From positions 397 through 8,873 of the forward strand of contig PMYF01000836.1 of assembly GCA_003171295.1 (NCBI GenBank): a stretch of DNA of 8,477 nt. Reading direction: 5' to 3'. The number at the start of each line of letters is the position of its first letter. The stretch's first letter is position 1. Source of the DNA: Acidobacteriota bacterium. GTDB lineage: Bacteria > Acidobacteriota > Terriglobia > UBA7540. Positions 6,178-8,477 of the stretch are shown in pieces. The notes under the pieces are model-generated. The model did no database searches, was not told the DNA's origin, and saw only the letters and a program-made list of their open reading frames with translations. Position numbers and translations under genes: made by a program.

Positions 6178-6269
6178 CGTCATCCTGAGCGCAGCGAAGG
6201 ATCTTGCTCTGGGTTCTTGCCTGAAAGAGCCTAACCAAGGCGAGATGCTTCGTTGCGCTCAGCATGACA
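6178..6269. repeat. Palindromic dispersed-repeat-like element (REP/BIME-type)
   Basis: Two 29-base arms, 6178-6206 and 6241-6269, are inverted repeats that match at 24 of 29 positions around a 34-base loop. The left-arm core is CTGAGCGCAGCGAAG and the right-arm core is CTTCGTTGCGCTCAG. Just before it, GTCATGATGAGC (6159-6170) resembles the left-arm start GTCATCCTGAGC (6179-6190) 20 bases on, perhaps a decayed partial copy. The element fills most of the gap between the DUF59 gene and ygfZ. I associate this kind of palindrome with scattered intergenic repeats in Acidobacteriota from memory. There is no T-run for an intrinsic terminator, but the RNA hairpin could limit read-through or protect the suf mRNA. 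Confidence 0.7.
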
Positions 6270-6291
6270 AATGCCGCTTGATAGCAGCCTG

Positions 6292-6645
6292 CTAGAGGAA
6301 CCCCAGTTGCAGCTTGGCGGCTTCCGACATCATGTTCTTATCCCAGGGCGGATCCCACACAATTTCGATCTTGGCCTCCTTAACCCCCGGAATGACGGTG
6401 ATCTTGTCTTCGACTTCGCCGGGAAGCGTGCCCGCCACCGGGCACCCGGGCGAGGTCAAGGTCATCTTCACGTGGACATGACCGGTGGTTTCTACCTTAA
6501 CGTCGTAGATCAGGCCGAGGTCATAAATGTTAACAGGAATCTCGGGATCGTAACAGGTGCGCATCTTCTCGACAATTCTGTCCTGCAGCGCGACAACTTC
6601 CGAGACGTTCAACGTGGGTTGCGGTGAAGGGGTCTGCTCTGACAT
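6292..6645 (-). CDS. DUF59/MIP18-family Fe-S cluster assembly protein (SUF-associated)
   Basis: This 117-residue cytoplasmic protein is of the short DUF59 class found in SUF operons and related to SufT, PaaD and the eukaryotic MIP18 subunit of the cytosolic Fe-S targeting complex. The signature DPEIPVNIYDLGLIYDV spans residues 33-49. TSPGCPVAG with the conserved Cys68 follows, and VWDPPWDKNMMS (97-108) is the usual C-terminal motif. The first 15 residues form a Ser/Pro/Gln-rich, probably flexible tail. It starts 6 bases after the sufU stop with GGAG 9 bases before the ATG, so it is co-transcribed and probably the last gene of the suf operon. Its role as a maturation or carrier factor is inferred from family and context. 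It is shorter than the long SufT type, so I give no symbol. Confidence 0.92.
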   Translation of the reverse strand: MSEQTPSPQPTLNVSEVVALQDRIVEKMRTCYDPEIPVNIYDLGLIYDVKVETTGHVHVKMTLTSPGCPVAGTLPGEVEDKITVIPGVKEAKIEIVWDPPWDKNMMSEAAKLQLGFL

Positions 6646-6651
6646 ATCTGA

Positions 6652-7104
6652 TCACTCCGTACTGGCGACGTCCTGCTTGTCCTTGAGCGCGCTGCGCAGC
6701 GTGTGCCAGGCCAGCGATGCGCACTTGACGCGCACGGGAAACTGCGAGACGCCGGAGAAGACTGCCAGTTTTCCGAGCGCGGGCGTCGGCGCGGATTCCT
6801 CGGGGTGGCCGGTCACCAGGTTATGAAAGGCCTGGAACAGCGCTTCCGCCTCAGCCCGCGTTTTACCTTTCAAGGTCTCCGTCAGGATGGAAGCAGAAGC
6901 TGTGGAGATTGCGCAGCCGCAACCCTGAAAGCTGATATCGACGATGCGGTCATCCACGAGGTGCACGTAGAGGGTGACTTTGTCCCCGCACAAAGGGTTG
7001 TAGCCATCCGCGCAATGGTCGGCACTCTCGAGGATATGGAAATTCCGCGGCCGCTTGCAGTGATCGAGAATGACTTCCTGATAGAGCGTGTCTAGGTCCG
7101 ACAT
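6652..7104 (-). CDS. sufU: SufU, zinc-dependent sulfurtransferase for SufS
   Basis: SufU accepts persulfide sulfur from SufS and passes it towards the SufBCD scaffold. The 150-residue protein has the family start LYQEVILDHCKRPRN, then NPLCGD (Cys39, Asp41), GCGCAIS (Cys64) and RVKCASLAW (Cys128). These correspond to the Cys-Asp-Cys-Cys zinc ligands described for Bacillus subtilis SufU. The insertion between the second and third Cys ligands separates SufU from IscU. Cys62, two residues before Cys64, is an extra cysteine. ATG 7104 is preferred because MSDL matches the family start. A TTG at 7113, better spaced to AAAGGAA, would add three residues and cannot be excluded. The gene lies 29 bases after sufS and 6 bases before the DUF59 gene. 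No SufE is seen, consistent with a SufS/SufU pair. Confidence 0.94.
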   Translation of the reverse strand: MSDLDTLYQEVILDHCKRPRNFHILESADHCADGYNPLCGDKVTLYVHLVDDRIVDISFQGCGCAISTASASILTETLKGKTRAEAEALFQAFHNLVTGHPEESAPTPALGKLAVFSGVSQFPVRVKCASLAWHTLRSALKDKQDVASTE

Positions 7105-7133
7105 GGATTTCAATAGTTCCTTTGGTCTTAGTA

Positions 7134-8405
7134 TCAGGCAAACATCGCCTTTACCCGCTCCAGTCCAGCGGCCAGGGCATTAATTTCCTGCTTGGTGTTG
7201 TAAAAAGCCAGGGAGGCACGCACCGTGGCGGGCACGCCGAAACGCGCCATGACGGGTTGCGCGCAGTGGTGGCCGGCGCGCACGGCAATGCCCTCCTGGT
7301 CGAGTATCGTGCCGACATCGTGCGGGTGAATGCCCTCCACCACGAAGGAGAGAACCCCGGTCTTCTCGCGGGCCGTGCCGATCAGGCGCACGCCGGGAAT
7401 CTGGCCAATGGCCTCAATGGCGTAGGCGAGCAGCGCGTGTTCGTACGAGGAGATATTCTCCATCCCCACCTGGGTGAGGTAGTCAAGGGCGGCGCCCCAT
7501 CCGATTGCCCCGGCGATGTTGGGTGTTCCCGCCTCGAATTTGTTCGGAATGTGATTGTAGATGGTCTTCTCGAAGGTCACGGAGAGAATCATGTCGCCGC
7601 CCCCCTGGTAGGGAGGCATGGATTCGAGCAGACTGGCCTTGCCATAGAGCGCGCCAATGCCCGTCGGCCCGAAGATCTTGTGCCCCGAAAGCACGTAGAA
7701 ATCACAGTCCAGAGCCTGCACGTCGACCTTCAGGTGCGGGGCAGCCTGCGCCCCATCGAGGAGCACGGGAATGTTCCGCGCATGTGCCATTTCCACAATC
7801 TGCCGGACGGGATTGATGGTGCCGAGCGCGTTGGAAACGTGGGCGACGCTTACCAGGCGCGTGCGGGCGGTCAACAGTTTTTCAAATTCTTCCAGCATCA
7901 ACTCGCCGCGGTCGTTGATGGGTGTGACGCGCAGGTGCGCCCCTTTCTCCTCGCAGAGCATTTGCCAGGGAACAATGTTCGAGTGGTGCTCGAGAGCGGT
8001 AATCAGGATTTCGTCGCCGGCCCCCACGTGCTGCCGTCCGTAAGTCTGCGCCACCAGGTTGATACCTTCTGTCGAGCCGCGCACATAGACGATTTCGCGC
8101 GGGTCGCCGGCGTTCAAGAAGCGCTGGAGCTTGCTGCGCGCGTCCTCGTGGGCCTGGGTGGCGCGCTCGCTGAGCTGGTATACACCGCGATGGATGTTCG
8201 CACAACCCTGGGTGTAGAAGTGCACCAGAGCGTCGATGACCACCTGCGGCTTTTGGCTGGTGGCGGCGTTGTCGAGATAGACGAGCGGTTTCCCGTAGAC
8301 CTTTTGCTTGAGGATGGGGAAGTGCTCGCGGATTTTCCGCACATCGAAACCGGGGGCCGGTACTTCGCGCCCCGCTGCAAGGATAACGTCGCGAGTGGTC
8401 GCCAT
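7134..8405 (-). CDS. sufS: SufS, PLP-dependent cysteine desulfurase
   Basis: SufS converts L-cysteine to L-alanine and holds the released sulfur as an enzyme persulfide for Fe-S cluster assembly. The 423-residue protein has the class V aminotransferase fold. YLDNAATSQKP (43-53) is the substrate loop, ALEHHSN (137-143) holds the PLP-stacking His, LDGAQAAPH (216-224) binds PLP, and VLSGHKIFGPTGIGALYG (238-255) contains Lys243 for the Schiff base. RAGHHCAQP (376-384) carries the persulfide Cys381 in the short SufS-type loop. The length is slightly above the usual 405-420 because of about 20 extra N-terminal residues. ATG 8405 is chosen. The GTG just before it (8408) is only one base from the AGGAGG site, too close. 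The ATG overlaps the upstream TGA (TGATG), so translation is probably coupled to the SufD-like gene. Confidence 0.96.
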   Translation of the reverse strand: MATTRDVILAAGREVPAPGFDVRKIREHFPILKQKVYGKPLVYLDNAATSQKPQVVIDALVHFYTQGCANIHRGVYQLSERATQAHEDARSKLQRFLNAGDPREIVYVRGSTEGINLVAQTYGRQHVGAGDEILITALEHHSNIVPWQMLCEEKGAHLRVTPINDRGELMLEEFEKLLTARTRLVSVAHVSNALGTINPVRQIVEMAHARNIPVLLDGAQAAPHLKVDVQALDCDFYVLSGHKIFGPTGIGALYGKASLLESMPPYQGGGDMILSVTFEKTIYNHIPNKFEAGTPNIAGAIGWGAALDYLTQVGMENISSYEHALLAYAIEAIGQIPGVRLIGTAREKTGVLSFVVEGIHPHDVGTILDQEGIAVRAGHHCAQPVMARFGVPATVRASLAFYNTKQEINALAAGLERVKAMFA

Positions 8406-8477
8406 CACGCCTCCTGGGCGGGCTGGGTCCTGGCCAGCCGCGCATACAGCCGCTCCGCGAGCCGCTCGCGCAGGGGT
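8405..8477 (-). CDS. sufD: C-terminal end of SufD-like scaffold protein (partial)
   Basis: Only the last 23 codons are inside the window, read from 8476 down to TGA 8407-8405. The visible peptide PLRERLAERLYARL followed by a short tail resembles the helical C-terminal end of SufB/SufD proteins, which form the SufBC2D scaffold on which clusters are built. SufD rather than SufB is inferred from position, as the usual order is sufB-sufC-sufD-sufS-sufU. The stop overlaps the sufS ATG by one base. The identification depends mainly on context because so little sequence is present. Confidence 0.55.
   Translation of the reverse strand, partial: PLRERLAERLYARLARTQPAQEA
8410..8415 (-). promoter_or_regulatory. 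Strong Shine-Dalgarno site for sufS
   Basis: A perfect AGGAGG lies inside the last codons of the upstream gene, 4 bases before ATG 8405. It favours that ATG over the adjacent GTG 8408 and, with the TGATG overlap, suggests coupled translation. Confidence 0.65.

Noticed and set aside
7882..8445. 187-residue minus-strand frame overlapping sufS and the SufD end
   Set aside because: It is out of frame with SufS, Arg/Pro-rich, and has no motif.

Overview
This GC-rich, gene-dense window most likely comes from a Gram-negative soil-type bacterium, with Acidobacteriota the best guess. That rests on three things. One is an M1-type metallopeptidase with a long extra N-terminal region and a GQGWP-type substrate loop. 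The second is a SUF operon of the sufD-sufS-sufU-DUF59 type. The third is an intergenic palindrome with a CTGAGCGCAGCGAAG core, a kind of dispersed repeat I associate from memory with that phylum. The assignment is inference and was not tested by any search.

Layout. Bases 1-2244 (+) carry an M1 zinc metallopeptidase whose 5' end lies outside the window. Converging on it from the minus strand is a three-gene group read from right to left. It starts with a 56-residue charged helical protein (3750-3580), which is short and easily missed. It continues with an RlpA-like lipoprotein with a SPOR domain (3395-2643) and ends with a HIT-family nucleotide hydrolase (2643-2299) whose GTG start overlaps the rlpA stop codon by one base. 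A 288-base divergent intergenic region (3751-4038) holds a long imperfect hairpin and a probable -10 box for the next gene. That gene is a rhomboid intramembrane protease with an N-terminal zinc ribbon (4039-4968, +).

The right half is an iron-sulfur cluster biogenesis block, all on the minus strand. It contains the C-terminal end of a SufD-like protein (to 8405), SufS cysteine desulfurase (8405-7134), SufU (7104-6652), a short DUF59/MIP18 protein (6645-6292) and, after a 188-base gap filled by the palindromic repeat, a YgfZ-type folate-binding protein (6103-5009). SufS releases sulfur from cysteine, SufU accepts it, the SufBCD scaffold (mostly outside the window) assembles the cluster, and DUF59 and YgfZ proteins are linked to cluster maturation or maintenance.

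No tRNA, rRNA, CRISPR array, insertion sequence or phage gene is visible. I see no clearly new multi-gene system. The points most worth a second look are the small gene upstream of rlpA, the M1 enzyme lacking the canonical GXMEN exopeptidase motif, the palindromic repeat, the hairpin in the divergent region, and a canonical G-quadruplex motif inside rlpA.
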